Shown in pieces: positions 1 to 7,231 of a stretch of DNA of 12,723 nucleotides. Source of the DNA: Paracoccaceae bacterium (GTDB taxonomy: Bacteria; Pseudomonadota; Alphaproteobacteria; Rhodobacterales; Rhodobacteraceae). The position numbers and the translations under genes were made by a program. Below the pieces are notes generated by a model. That model searched no databases. It saw only the letters and a program-made list of their open reading frames with translations, and had not been told where the DNA came from. The stretch covers positions 1 to 12,723 of the forward strand of contig JAPOSK010000439.1 of NCBI GenBank assembly GCA_026709725.1, written 5' to 3'. The first letter of the stretch is position 1. Every line of letters starts with the position of its first letter.

Positions 1-1114
1 GCAGTGCCGCCTCATTGACCAGATTGGCCAGATCGGCCCCGGAAAATCCCGGCGTCCCCCGAGCGATGATTCGCAGATCGACATCCGGGCCAAGCGCAAT
101 CGGCCGCACATGCACTTCCAGAATTTTTTCCCGCCCGTTGATATCGGGGTTTGGCACATGGATCTGCCGATCAAACCGCCCCGGACGCAGCAGAGCCGGG
201 TCCAGAACATCCGGACGGTTGGTGGCCGCGATGATGATCACACCCTCGTTGGCCTCAAAACCGTCCATCTCGACCAGCAACTGGTTCAGAGTCTGTTCCC
301 GCTCGTCGTTTCCGCCACCATAGCCAACACCGCGCGAGCGACCCACGGCATCGATCTCATCAATGAAGACAATGCAGGGTGCATGCTTCTTGGACTGCTC
401 GAACATGTCCCGGACACGCGACGCCCCCACACCGACAAACATCTCGACAAAATCAGAGCCCGAGATGGCAAAAAACGGCACACCGGCCTCACCGGCAATG
501 GCTCGGGCCAGCAGCGTCTTTCCCGTTCCGGGAGAGCCGACCAGCAAGGCACCCTTGGGGATCTTGCCGCCGAGTCGTGAATAGCGATTCGGATCCCGCA
601 AAAACTCAACGATCTCCTCCAGTTCCTCTTTGGCCTCATCAATGCCGGCGACATCGGCAAAGGTCACATGACCCTGTCTCTGTGTGAGGAGTTTGGCCTT
701 TGAGCGCCCGAAACCCATGGCACCCCCTCGACCACCGCCCTGCATGCGATTCATCAGATAGAACCAGATGACGATCAGGATGATGAAGGGCAGGAGCGGA
801 GCGATATAGGCCATCAGCCCGTTGGGCTGCTGCGATCGAACTTCAATTGCCACATCATTGGCAATCAGGGTGTCGGTAATATCCGATTCGAGCGGGCGGA
901 TGGTGGAATAGCGGCTGCCGGATGGCGAGATTGCCGTCACCTTCTCACCGTCAAGTATGACTGTCTGGATATCACCGTTTTCAACCTGCGCCAGGAATGT
1001 CGAATACGGAACCGATTGTGAACTGCTGATCGAACTGGTGCTGGTAAAAAGATTGTACAATGCGGCAATCAGACCGAGGAGAACCAGCCAGAAGATCGCG
1101 TTTCGTAAATTCAC
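1..1114 (-). CDS. ftsH: ATP-dependent zinc metalloprotease FtsH, N-terminal part (runs off the left edge)
   Basis: This is the first 371 codons of the membrane AAA+ protease that degrades misassembled membrane proteins and some regulators. I read the frame from a GTG start at 1114 ([11 protein letters not shown]) behind a GGGGGAG ribosome site. It begins with a short transmembrane helix (residues about 5-20), a periplasmic segment (about 25-105), and a second helix ending YLMNRMQGG. The AAA domain follows, with Walker A GSPGTGKT at 193-200, Walker [12 protein letters not shown], and the second region of homology [13 protein letters not shown]. The sequence reaches [18 protein letters not shown] at the window edge. 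The HEXXH zinc site lies outside, so protease competence cannot be judged. The frame is open throughout. The Walker A serine replaces a proline I expect in most FtsH proteins; the essential GKT is intact. It lies downstream of tilS, the usual alphaproteobacterial order. Identity is certain; the GTG start is very likely. Confidence 0.97.
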   Translation of the reverse strand, partial: MNLRNAIFWLVLLGLIAALYNLFTSTSSISSSQSVPYSTFLAQVENGDIQTVILDGEKVTAISPSGSRYSTIRPLESDITDTLIANDVAIEVRSQQPNGLMAYIAPLLPFIILIVIWFYLMNRMQGGGRGGAMGFGRSKAKLLTQRQGHVTFADVAGIDEAKEELEEIVEFLRDPNRYSRLGGKIPKGALLVGSPGTGKTLLARAIAGEAGVPFFAISGSDFVEMFVGVGASRVRDMFEQSKKHAPCIVFIDEIDAVGRSRGVGYGGGNDEREQTLNQLLVEMDGFEANEGVIIIAATNRPDVLDPALLRPGRFDRQIHVPNPDINGREKILEVHVRPIALGPDVDLRIIARGTPGFSGADLANLVNEAAL

Positions 1115-1221
1115 TGCTTGCCGCTCCCCCTCTTCAACACCCGGATCAATCGCTGTCTGTACCCCGGCACCGGCTCATCGCGGAGCCTGTTCATCGGCAA
1201 CCACGGGATGCTGTCCATCAT
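1111..1221 (-). CDS. Possible 36-codon leader ORF overlapping the ftsH start
   Basis: In the tilS-ftsH gap there is an ATG ORF of 36 codons (begins MMDSIPWLP, ends KRGSGKQ) whose TGA overlaps the ftsH GTG as GTGA. Its last codons carry the purine-rich ribosome site of ftsH. It is rich in Arg and Lys and third positions are mostly G or C, like the neighbours. It lacks a clear ribosome site of its own and I recognise no family. It may be chance, because GC-rich DNA keeps short ORFs open, or a coupling leader peptide. Confidence 0.2.
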   Translation of the reverse strand: MMDSIPWLPMNRLRDEPVPGYRQRLIRVLKRGSGKQ

Positions 1222-1234
1222 GTGGCACTGCAAC

Positions 1235-1262
1235 AAGATAGACCTTGCATCTCATATTTCAA
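1235..1262 (-). promoter_or_regulatory. Candidate ftsH promoter, heat-shock-like
   Basis: Reading on the minus strand, TTGAAA (1262-1257) is followed after 16 bases by TATCTT (1240-1235). This matches sigma-70 boxes moderately and also resembles the alphaproteobacterial sigma-32 pattern (CTTGAA, then CYTATNT). The -35 box overlaps the tilS stop codon. Transcription would start near 1228, giving an ftsH leader of about 114 bases. ftsH is a known heat-shock gene in several bacteria. This is assigned by pattern only. Confidence 0.35.
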
Positions 1263-2557
1263 CATTGACCCGGCCCATTCACAAGATCCCCGACAGTCCG
1301 TGAGTATACAAAAGAGATATCGGCATTGCTATCATCAAGCACGTGAGCGATGAGTTCACCATCGCGCCACAACGCCGGTGTGGCCGCAAGACCCCGTTGT
1401 GAATACATTTCATCCACCGATCCGACCAGCGCGGCAGCGGCATCCATTCCCAGCGGAGCCAGGACGCATGATGCAAGCAGCCGATCCGGGATTCCGACAC
1501 GCCAGCGGCGGTCCCAGAGACCCGCACTGTCCCGTGACCCGCAGCGCCTGTGATCGCGGACCAGCAGGACATCACCGGATGCCTCGCCGAGGAGAATGAC
1601 GCTGCCGATCGTTGCGATCCCGTCATCAGCCAGCGCCGACAGGCTGTTCTTCAGAGCCTGCGTCCGGCGGGGATGGCGATCATTGGACAGGCGCCGAACG
1701 AGGGCGGCGAAGACCCGCTCCCGCAGTGATGCATCAAGTTGCCAGATTGTCTGCTTGACCCGGTATTCACCGATATCATTGACGCTGACACCGGCCGTGA
1801 TGGTCTGGCGGAGCAAATGATCGACAATGCGTTTTGCCGCCTGCATATGTCCCGCTGTCATCGCCAGGCTTTCTTCGCGCAGACCGAGGTCATTTTCAGC
1901 GAGAAACTTCCGGATCCGGACCCGCAGATAGGCATCTGACAGATTGCCGGGGTCCTCGGCCCAGGGCACCTGTTCTGCGGCAAGGTAATCCCGCAATTCG
2001 GTCCGGCCGCAGGTCAGTAACGGGCGCACCCAGTCAATGGCGTTCTGGCACAGGAGCCCGGGCATGGCAGCCAGGCCATCCACCCCTGATCCCCGGGCAA
2101 GATTCATCAGGACCGTCTCAGCCTGATCCGTGCGGGTATGGCCAAGTGCAATCATCGAAATCGACTCACCGTGCGCCCAGGCGGTCAATGCCTCATATCT
2201 GGCATCGCGGGCCGCAGCGGACAGATTGCCTGTCCACGAGGATGGATCAAGTGTCAGGACCGCATGCTGAATCGACTTTCGTGCCGCGAATTCCGCCACA
2301 AACCGACATTCATCCACCGCTTCCGGTCGCAATCGATGATCGACAGACACGGCAATGACAGACATGCCCTCCGGCTGCCAGCTGGTCAGGAGATGCAGGA
2401 GCGCCATCGAATCTCCGCCACCCGACACGGCAACCCCAAGTCGCCTCTGGTGAGACAGGTTCATCCCGGCAAAAACCTCGAAGATTCTCTCCCGAAGGTC
2501 CCGAAACCCCTGTGCGGGATCCTGCCCTGCTGATTCCATTCGCCCGGATCGCGTCAT
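1259..2557 (-). CDS. tilS: tRNA(Ile)-lysidine synthetase TilS
   Basis: TilS uses ATP to attach lysine to the wobble cytidine (C34) of tRNA-Ile(CAU), so that the tRNA reads AUA as isoleucine. It acts in the cytoplasm and is normally essential. The protein (432 aa from ATG 2557) has the PP-loop ATP motif SGGGDS at residues 45-50, VDHRLRPE near 73-80, and the TilS signature GHTRTDQAETVLMNLARGSG starting near residue 139. The C-terminal third is weakly conserved, as expected for the tRNA-binding part. The usual DDQAET reads TDQAET here. The start is uncertain: GTG at 2560, ATG at 2557 and ATG at 2539 are in frame and none has a strong ribosome site; all three leave the PP-loop intact. The gene follows cpoB after a 44-base gap and precedes ftsH, the standard neighbour. 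Identity is very secure. Confidence 0.95.
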   Translation of the reverse strand: MTRSGRMESAGQDPAQGFRDLRERIFEVFAGMNLSHQRRLGVAVSGGGDSMALLHLLTSWQPEGMSVIAVSVDHRLRPEAVDECRFVAEFAARKSIQHAVLTLDPSSWTGNLSAAARDARYEALTAWAHGESISMIALGHTRTDQAETVLMNLARGSGVDGLAAMPGLLCQNAIDWVRPLLTCGRTELRDYLAAEQVPWAEDPGNLSDAYLRVRIRKFLAENDLGLREESLAMTAGHMQAAKRIVDHLLRQTITAGVSVNDIGEYRVKQTIWQLDASLRERVFAALVRRLSNDRHPRRTQALKNSLSALADDGIATIGSVILLGEASGDVLLVRDHRRCGSRDSAGLWDRRWRVGIPDRLLASCVLAPLGMDAAAALVGSVDEMYSQRGLAATPALWRDGELIAHVLDDSNADISFVYSRTVGDLVNGPGQC

Positions 2558-2562
2558 CACAT

Positions 2563-2590
2563 ATCTGTGCCGGACATCATCTGTGCCGGA
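2563..2590. repeat. 12-bp direct repeat in the cpoB-tilS gap
   Basis: The sequence atctgtgccgga occurs at 2563-2574 and again at 2579-2590, a period of 16 bases. The repeat lies just before the proposed tilS starts, where no ribosome site is obvious. It could be a recent slippage duplication that altered the leader, or a site for a regulator. Confidence 0.6.
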
Positions 2591-2601
2591 GCCGGTTGCC
2601 T

Positions 2602-3591
2602 TCAGCCGCCACAGGAAGACCGGTTCATGAGTGTTCCGGCGATCCGGGCATTGGTGTGTGCGGGATACTGTTCAATGAGGGTCTGAAGAAGACGGCAGGC
2701 CTGCGCGGACTTGTCGGCATTCAAAAGCATTTGACCCAGCCTCAGCATGACAGTCGGGGTCAGTGCCCCGCCCCGGTCCGCCAGAAGGCTTGCCATGTAG
2801 GACTTCCGTGCGTCCTCATGCATCCCCATGGCCGCATGGGACTCAGCCAGGTAGAACTGGGCCCGGCTCACATAGGGTGATTGCGGAAACCCGGAAAGAA
2901 AGGTCGTGAGGGCATCAATCGCCAGGAGATAATCCTCTGCGTCATAATGCTCAACAGCACGGCTGTACTGGTCCATTCCCAACACCGGGATCGCTCCCTC
3001 CGGACCGATCTCCGGTATCAGCCGGGTTGACCCGACGCCCGGCGCTGCACCGGAAGGAGGCACGGGCGACTGCGTTTCAGGCAGCATGACCATTGTCTCA
3101 TTCGGTGCCGGGAGCGGTGCCCGGGAAGCGGCGGCCTCCGGCAGGGGCAGACTTCCCGGATCGGTGTCCCCGGACATCAGGGACGAATCCGGGTCCCCCG
3201 AACGCGTGCCGATGCGCGCCTCATCCTCAATCCTGTCAATCTCCGCACGCAATGCCCGGATGGAATAAATGCCTTCTGCCGCAACCGCGTTGATCCGAAA
3301 CTCAAGATTCTCGATCCGGTCAATATAGCTGCGCAACTCGGCCTCAAGTCCGTCAATCCGTTGCACAATGCTGTCATCAGCCGACCTGACCGGCTGCAGA
3401 TCCCTGCTGCTCTGCAACAGCTCAAGCCGGAGCCCCTGCAGAGTGAAGTACAGACTGTTCAGCGCATAGCGGATGTCCGCCAGGCGCGCGGGCTGCCCAT
3501 CCTCGGCCCGCGCCCAACCCGGCACTGCCAGCAAAAGCACAACACACAGGGTGATCGGACCGATGTTGCGGCGGATGGGCAATCGCCTCAC
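2602..3591 (-). CDS. cpoB: Tol-Pal associated periplasmic protein CpoB (YbgF)
   Basis: CpoB is a periplasmic TPR protein that links the Tol-Pal machine to peptidoglycan synthesis at the division septum. The 329-aa product begins with a basic stretch and a hydrophobic core (about 11-25), with signal-peptidase site ARA before E30. A predicted coiled coil follows at about 60-118 (heptad-like, rich in Glu, Arg, Leu, Ile), the trimerisation part of the family. Next comes a Pro/Ser-rich linker (about 130-200), then the TPR domain from about 207, beginning DQYSRAVEHYDAEDYLLAID. The linker is long compared with the E. coli protein. The GTG start at 3591 overlaps the pal TGA (GTGA), but GGAGG abuts it; a TTG at 3582, nine bases downstream of that GGAGG, is an alternative that still keeps the signal peptide. 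Context and domains make the identity secure. Confidence 0.93.
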   Translation of the reverse strand: MRRLPIRRNIGPITLCVVLLLAVPGWARAEDGQPARLADIRYALNSLYFTLQGLRLELLQSSRDLQPVRSADDSIVQRIDGLEAELRSYIDRIENLEFRINAVAAEGIYSIRALRAEIDRIEDEARIGTRSGDPDSSLMSGDTDPGSLPLPEAAASRAPLPAPNETMVMLPETQSPVPPSGAAPGVGSTRLIPEIGPEGAIPVLGMDQYSRAVEHYDAEDYLLAIDALTTFLSGFPQSPYVSRAQFYLAESHAAMGMHEDARKSYMASLLADRGGALTPTVMLRLGQMLLNADKSAQACRLLQTLIEQYPAHTNARIAGTLMNRSSCGG

Positions 3592-4127
3592 CCTCCGGTT
3601 ACGATCGTGACACCGCGCCGGTTCAGGGACCAGCAGCTTTCATCAGAACAGGCCGCAAAGGGTCTTTCCTTGCCGTAGCTGACCGTATCAATCCGGCCAT
3701 CAGCAACATTCTGTGTGATAAGGAAGGTTCTGACGGTCTCGGCACGGCGCGCACCCAGACCAAGATTATACTCGCGGGTTCCCCGCTCATCGGCATGCCC
3801 CTCGATCGTCATGGTGAATTCAGGATTGCTGTTCAGCCATTCTGCCTGGGCCCGCAGAATGGATTCGCCATCCGGTGTCAATGTGCTCTTGTCGACATCA
3901 AAATAGACCGTGCTGGTGATGACATTGTTGAAGTATTCAACGGTCTCAGGATCGTAGTCAACGGCAAAATCCTCAACAGTGCCGATGTCTGATGAGTCGC
4001 CGATGTCCGATGAGTCATTTCCGGACCCGGCCCCTCCGGTTCGTGCCGGATTGATATCAGAGCACCCGACCAGCACACCTGCGATCAGGACAAGGGGCAG
4101 CAAGTATCGAATCTGTAACATTCGCAT
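3588..4127 (-). CDS. pal: Peptidoglycan-associated lipoprotein Pal
   Basis: Pal anchors the outer membrane to peptidoglycan and is the outer-membrane partner of TolB. The 179-aa precursor has a lipoprotein signal ending in lipobox LVGC with Cys22 as the lipidation site; Ser at +2 fits outer-membrane sorting. A flexible Gly/Ser/Asp linker (about 24-60) contains a tandem DSSDIG repeat. The OmpA-like peptidoglycan-binding domain spans about 72-179, with STVYFDVDKSTLTPDG, EGHADERGT (D113, expected to contact diaminopimelate), LGARRAE and VSYGKERP. Two cysteines (C160, C165) could pair in the periplasm. An AGGAGAG ribosome site sits so close to ATG 4127 that the second ATG (4121) may be the true start. 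It follows tolB by 82 bases and overlaps cpoB. Length and motifs are normal for the family. Confidence 0.97.
   Translation of the reverse strand: MRMLQIRYLLPLVLIAGVLVGCSDINPARTGGAGSGNDSSDIGDSSDIGTVEDFAVDYDPETVEYFNNVITSTVYFDVDKSTLTPDGESILRAQAEWLNSNPEFTMTIEGHADERGTREYNLGLGARRAETVRTFLITQNVADGRIDTVSYGKERPFAACSDESCWSLNRRGVTIVTGG
3592..3596 (-). promoter_or_regulatory. Ribosome-binding site deciding the cpoB start
   Basis: A perfect GGAGG at 3596-3592, inside the last codons of pal, touches the GTG at 3591 with no spacer and lies 9 bases before an in-frame TTG at 3582. The spacing favours TTG, while the GTGA overlap favours GTG. Confidence 0.5.
3982..4017. repeat. Two-copy 18-bp tandem repeat inside pal
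   Basis: Units ccgatgtctgatgagtcg (3982-3999) and ccgatgtccgatgagtca (4000-4017) differ at two positions. On the coding strand they encode DSSDIG twice in the linker between lipid anchor and OmpA-like domain. Because 18 is a multiple of 3, gain or loss of a unit would keep the frame and change only linker length. Confidence 0.85.
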
Positions 4128-4209
4128 CTCTCCTCAAGTTAGTGGTTGTCGCCTGTTTGGGTTGGTGAGCATTCATGGAGTCCGTCCTGCTGTCCCGATG
4201 CGACCGGGG

Positions 4210-5562
4210 CTATTGCCGCAATCGCGACCAGCTGGGATCCGAGGCGAACTCCGGGGTTCGGAGTTGCCGCAAATTTCGTCCCGTGAGATCGACCGTGAAG
4301 AGTGATGGACCGGCGTTGGCCCCCCGCGGCTCACGGAAAAAGATCAGAACCCGACCATTGGGTGACCAGGCGGGACCCTCGTCAAGATAGGACCGGGACA
4401 GCAGACGCTCCTCGGTCCCGTCTGTTCGCATCACACCGATATGAAAATTGCCGCGCCATTGCTTGGTGAAGGCAATGTAGTCGCCCCGGGGGGACCAGAC
4501 AGGGGTTCCGTAGCGCCCCGCCCCGAAACTGATCCGTTGCGGCGGTGTCCCGCCATCAGCCGGCATGATATAGAGCTGCTGGCTGCCGCTGCGATCCGAT
4601 TCGAAGACAATCTGCCTGCCATCGGGTGAAGCGCTCGGCGCTGTGTCAATCGCCGGACTTGATGTCAGCCGCCGGGTGGCGCCGGTCCTCAGATCAATCG
4701 CATAGATATCGGTATTGCCCCGCTCGATCAGCGACAGCAGGATCCCGTCCCCCTGGGGTGAGAAACGGGGCGAGAAGCTCATGATGGTATCGGAGGACCA
4801 TAAACGATCGACCTCACCGGTCCCGATATCGATCCGGTTTGCACTCGGTCGGCCATCCTCCAGGGATGTAAAGAGAATATGCCTGTTGTTGGGTGACCAG
4901 CGGGGGGCGAGGACGAGATTCGAGCGGGTCGGGATATAACGCAGATTGGCTCCGTCATGATCCATGACGGCCAGACGTTTGGTCCGACTGGTCTTTTCAC
5001 CGCTCTCGGCAACAAAGGCGATCTGCGTGTCAAAATACCCCTTCTCACCGGTTGTCCGCTCGTAGACGATATCTGCAACCTGATGCGCCACACGCCGCCA
5101 CACATCCGGGCGGCTTGTAAACCGCACACCCTGACCGAGATCCTTGTTGCTGAACACGTCATGGAGACGAAAACTGATCCGGATGTCTCCATCGCCCACG
5201 AGCTCAAGTGAACCGGTGATCAGGATCTCGGCGTTGATGGCCTTCCAGTCCTTGTAGATAACCGGGGAATTGATATTCGTAACGGTCGCGATATGGGCGT
5301 TCCTTGGAATCTCGCGAAACAGTCCGGACCCCTCAAGGTCAGAGGCGATGACCTGTGCGATATCGGCCGCAATATCCCCGGCCCCGGCATCTGTCGTGAC
5401 AAACCTGGCCACGGCAAAGGGCAGGGGCTCGATGACTCCCTCAGTGATCTCGATACGCAGGGGTTCTGACGTCTGTCCGACCAGCGGGCCCGTCAGCAGG
5501 ACAAGCCCGACCAGCGGGACAAGGCCCCGCAGCGCGGTTCGGACTGTTTTCCGAAACTTCAT
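4210..5562 (-). CDS. tolB: Tol-Pal system protein TolB, periplasmic beta-propeller
   Basis: TolB is the periplasmic partner that docks on Pal and is released by TolA. I start it at ATG 5562, which shares its A with the tolA stop (TGATG); an open extension of 17 codons upstream is unlikely because it lies inside tolA and precedes the signal peptide. The 450-aa product has a signal peptide (about 1-30, ending GPLVGQ). The N-terminal TolB_N domain (about 31-165) begins PLRIEITEGVIEPLPFAV and includes GSGLFREIP and DWKAINAEILITG. A beta-propeller follows, with repeated WSPN/SPDG blades: LAPRWSPNNRHILFTS, FSPRFSPQGDGILLS, APSASPDGRQIVFESD, TPVWSPRGDYIAFTK and GPAWSPNGRVLIFF. The protein ends ASDPSWSRLRQ. 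Length fits the family (about 430-450). The sequence reads like Rhodobacterales TolB, from memory. Confidence 0.97.
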   Translation of the reverse strand: MKFRKTVRTALRGLVPLVGLVLLTGPLVGQTSEPLRIEITEGVIEPLPFAVARFVTTDAGAGDIAADIAQVIASDLEGSGLFREIPRNAHIATVTNINSPVIYKDWKAINAEILITGSLELVGDGDIRISFRLHDVFSNKDLGQGVRFTSRPDVWRRVAHQVADIVYERTTGEKGYFDTQIAFVAESGEKTSRTKRLAVMDHDGANLRYIPTRSNLVLAPRWSPNNRHILFTSLEDGRPSANRIDIGTGEVDRLWSSDTIMSFSPRFSPQGDGILLSLIERGNTDIYAIDLRTGATRRLTSSPAIDTAPSASPDGRQIVFESDRSGSQQLYIMPADGGTPPQRISFGAGRYGTPVWSPRGDYIAFTKQWRGNFHIGVMRTDGTEERLLSRSYLDEGPAWSPNGRVLIFFREPRGANAGPSLFTVDLTGRNLRQLRTPEFASDPSWSRLRQ

Positions 5563-6746
5563 CACAACCGTCTCATAACTTCCGCATTGAAGACCAGCTC
5601 GGTCACCCGCCACTGCTCATATTTCTCCACGGGCAGATCGACACCATTTTCAAATGCCTTGTTGACGGCCCGCTTTGCCACATCATAGGCATTCTTCACA
5701 GCATCGTCACCCCCACCCTTGGCATCAATCATCTCCACATCAATAACACGGCCTTCCTTGTCAAATTTTATGCGAACCGTCACGATGACCCGCTGTGCTT
5801 CTGATGAAAGGGCCCCGATGTTCCATTCATCCTTCACCTGGGAATGCAGACGGCCCATCTCGTTCTCCGTCAGCCTTTGCGACGGGACACCGAGAGGAGG
5901 CAGGGCGGCCCATTGCGTGATTTGCTGCTCGATCGTATCGGCAACAATCGCCTCTGTGAGATCAATGTTCGGCGCGGGTGCATCTGGTCGCAGGAGCGGG
6001 ACTCCCTCGCCGAGCAGCATCGACAGGCGCTGGCTGTATGTTTGAATTGCAACTGGTGTCGTTGCCTCACCGGCCTCATCGGCCTCTGTGAGAATTTTCG
6101 GAGTCGACGCCTCGGGCGCGGTTGCCGTCCTGCTGTCCTCCACTGTCTCGACCGCGTCCGCATCTGCCTCTGCATCCGGCCGGGTGGCCTCGCGCGCAAC
6201 ATCATCCCGGGCAATCTCGGGCGGGCTGTCAGGTGTCACTGTCAAATCCACCCGCGGTGCCTCAGGCAACTGCAACGCCTCGCCAAGTTTGAGGTCCGGC
6301 GTGGACACAGTCCGGGATTCTTCCACAATCCCTGACTTCACACCGAATGCAAACACTTCCGTATCATCGGGAATCTGCTCCAGTTGAATGACCGCAGGGA
6401 CCTCGAGCTGCGGCACAAGGCTGTCGGGAAGCTCCGGTCGATCCGGGATATTGAGGTGCGTGGTCAGCAGCTGCCGGGCATCCACATCGCTTTCCGGTGG
6501 TGTGCTGACACCGGCATTGACAATGATTTCAACCGTCCCGGTATCGTCAACCGGCGTGCTGGCAAGAGCATGGCTGATCGGCACCGGTGAAACCAGTGAG
6601 ACATATTCTGCTTCGGTCAGAATCTCGACATCAAGTGCCGGTATATCCTCAATGGGTTGGCTGGATTGGCTGTCAGCCCCGAAATCCGAAAGCAGGAAGA
6701 GGCCTGTTCCATGGAGGAGAAGTGAAATCCCGAAAGCGATTTTCAT
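5562..6746 (-). CDS. tolA: Tol-Pal system protein TolA, with an acidic middle region
   Basis: TolA is anchored in the inner membrane by TolQR and reaches across the periplasm to TolB and Pal. The 394-aa product starts with one transmembrane helix (about 3-20). Within it S8-x3-H12 has the same spacing as Ser18 and His22 of E. coli TolA, which are needed for contact with TolQR. The middle part (about 25-285) is Pro-, Glu-, Asp- and Thr-rich with short DADADAVE-type runs, not the Lys/Ala-rich long helix of E. coli. The C-terminal domain (about 290-394) has LHSQVKDEWNIGALSSEAQR, RVIVTVRIKFDKEGRVIDVEM and YEQWRVTELVFNAEVMRR, like Rhodobacterales TolA from memory. The start at ATG 6746 is 9 bases after the tolR stop; the end overlaps tolB. 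Domain III and gene order make the call firm. Confidence 0.93.
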   Translation of the reverse strand: MKIAFGISLLLHGTGLFLLSDFGADSQSSQPIEDIPALDVEILTEAEYVSLVSPVPISHALASTPVDDTGTVEIIVNAGVSTPPESDVDARQLLTTHLNIPDRPELPDSLVPQLEVPAVIQLEQIPDDTEVFAFGVKSGIVEESRTVSTPDLKLGEALQLPEAPRVDLTVTPDSPPEIARDDVAREATRPDAEADADAVETVEDSRTATAPEASTPKILTEADEAGEATTPVAIQTYSQRLSMLLGEGVPLLRPDAPAPNIDLTEAIVADTIEQQITQWAALPPLGVPSQRLTENEMGRLHSQVKDEWNIGALSSEAQRVIVTVRIKFDKEGRVIDVEMIDAKGGGDDAVKNAYDVAKRAVNKAFENGVDLPVEKYEQWRVTELVFNAEVMRRL

Positions 6747-6755
6747 GGATCACAC

Positions 6756-7229
6756 TCAGTTCCCGCTGCCATCCAGCGAAGGGCCGCCGGCATCGGTCAC
6801 CAGCGCGATATCATTGAAACCGGCATTGTTCAGCGCCCCCATAACCTGCATGATGATCTCATAGCGGGCATTGCCGTCCCCGCGCAGATATATGCGCCGC
6901 GTTTCCCGCTCCTGCATGATTGCTTCCAGACTCGGAACGAGGTCACTGCGCTCAACGATGCTCGACTGGATTGCGACCTGCCCCGCAGCATTGATTGTCA
7001 GGGTCAGCGGCGTCTCATCGCTCGCCGGGAGTGCCTTCGCCGCCGTGTCGGGGAGTTCGATCGGCACACCAACCGACAGGAGCGGTGCGGCAACGATGAA
7101 GATGATCAGCAGCACGAGAACGACGTCAACAAAGGGCGTCACATTGATCTCGGCCATCGGCTGAAGCATATCGCCCGAACCGGATCGACGGCGACGGCCT
7201 GCTGTCCCTGCATTCAGTTTCATCGCCAT
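6756..7229 (-). CDS. tolR: Tol-Pal system protein TolR
   Basis: TolR is the ExbD/TolR-family stator or rotor partner of TolQ in the proton channel. The 157-aa protein has a basic cytoplasmic head (GRRRRSGSG), then EINVTPFVDVVLVLLIIFIVAA, one transmembrane helix at about 28-50. Asp34 inside it corresponds to the proton-carrying Asp23 of E. coli TolR. The periplasmic domain follows, with VGVPIELPDTAAKAL, PLTLTINAAGQV, IYLRGDGNARYEIIMQVMGALNNAGFNDIALVTD. ATG 7229 is two bases after the tolQ stop; ATG 7223 is an alternative. Length is usual for the family. Confidence 0.97.
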   Translation of the reverse strand: MAMKLNAGTAGRRRRSGSGDMLQPMAEINVTPFVDVVLVLLIIFIVAAPLLSVGVPIELPDTAAKALPASDETPLTLTINAAGQVAIQSSIVERSDLVPSLEAIMQERETRRIYLRGDGNARYEIIMQVMGALNNAGFNDIALVTDAGGPSLDGSGN

Positions 7230-7231
7230 GA

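Noticed and set aside
110..580. A 156-codon plus-strand open frame inside ftsH
   Set aside because: It is antisense to the well-conserved AAA domain of FtsH; a codon-bias shadow.
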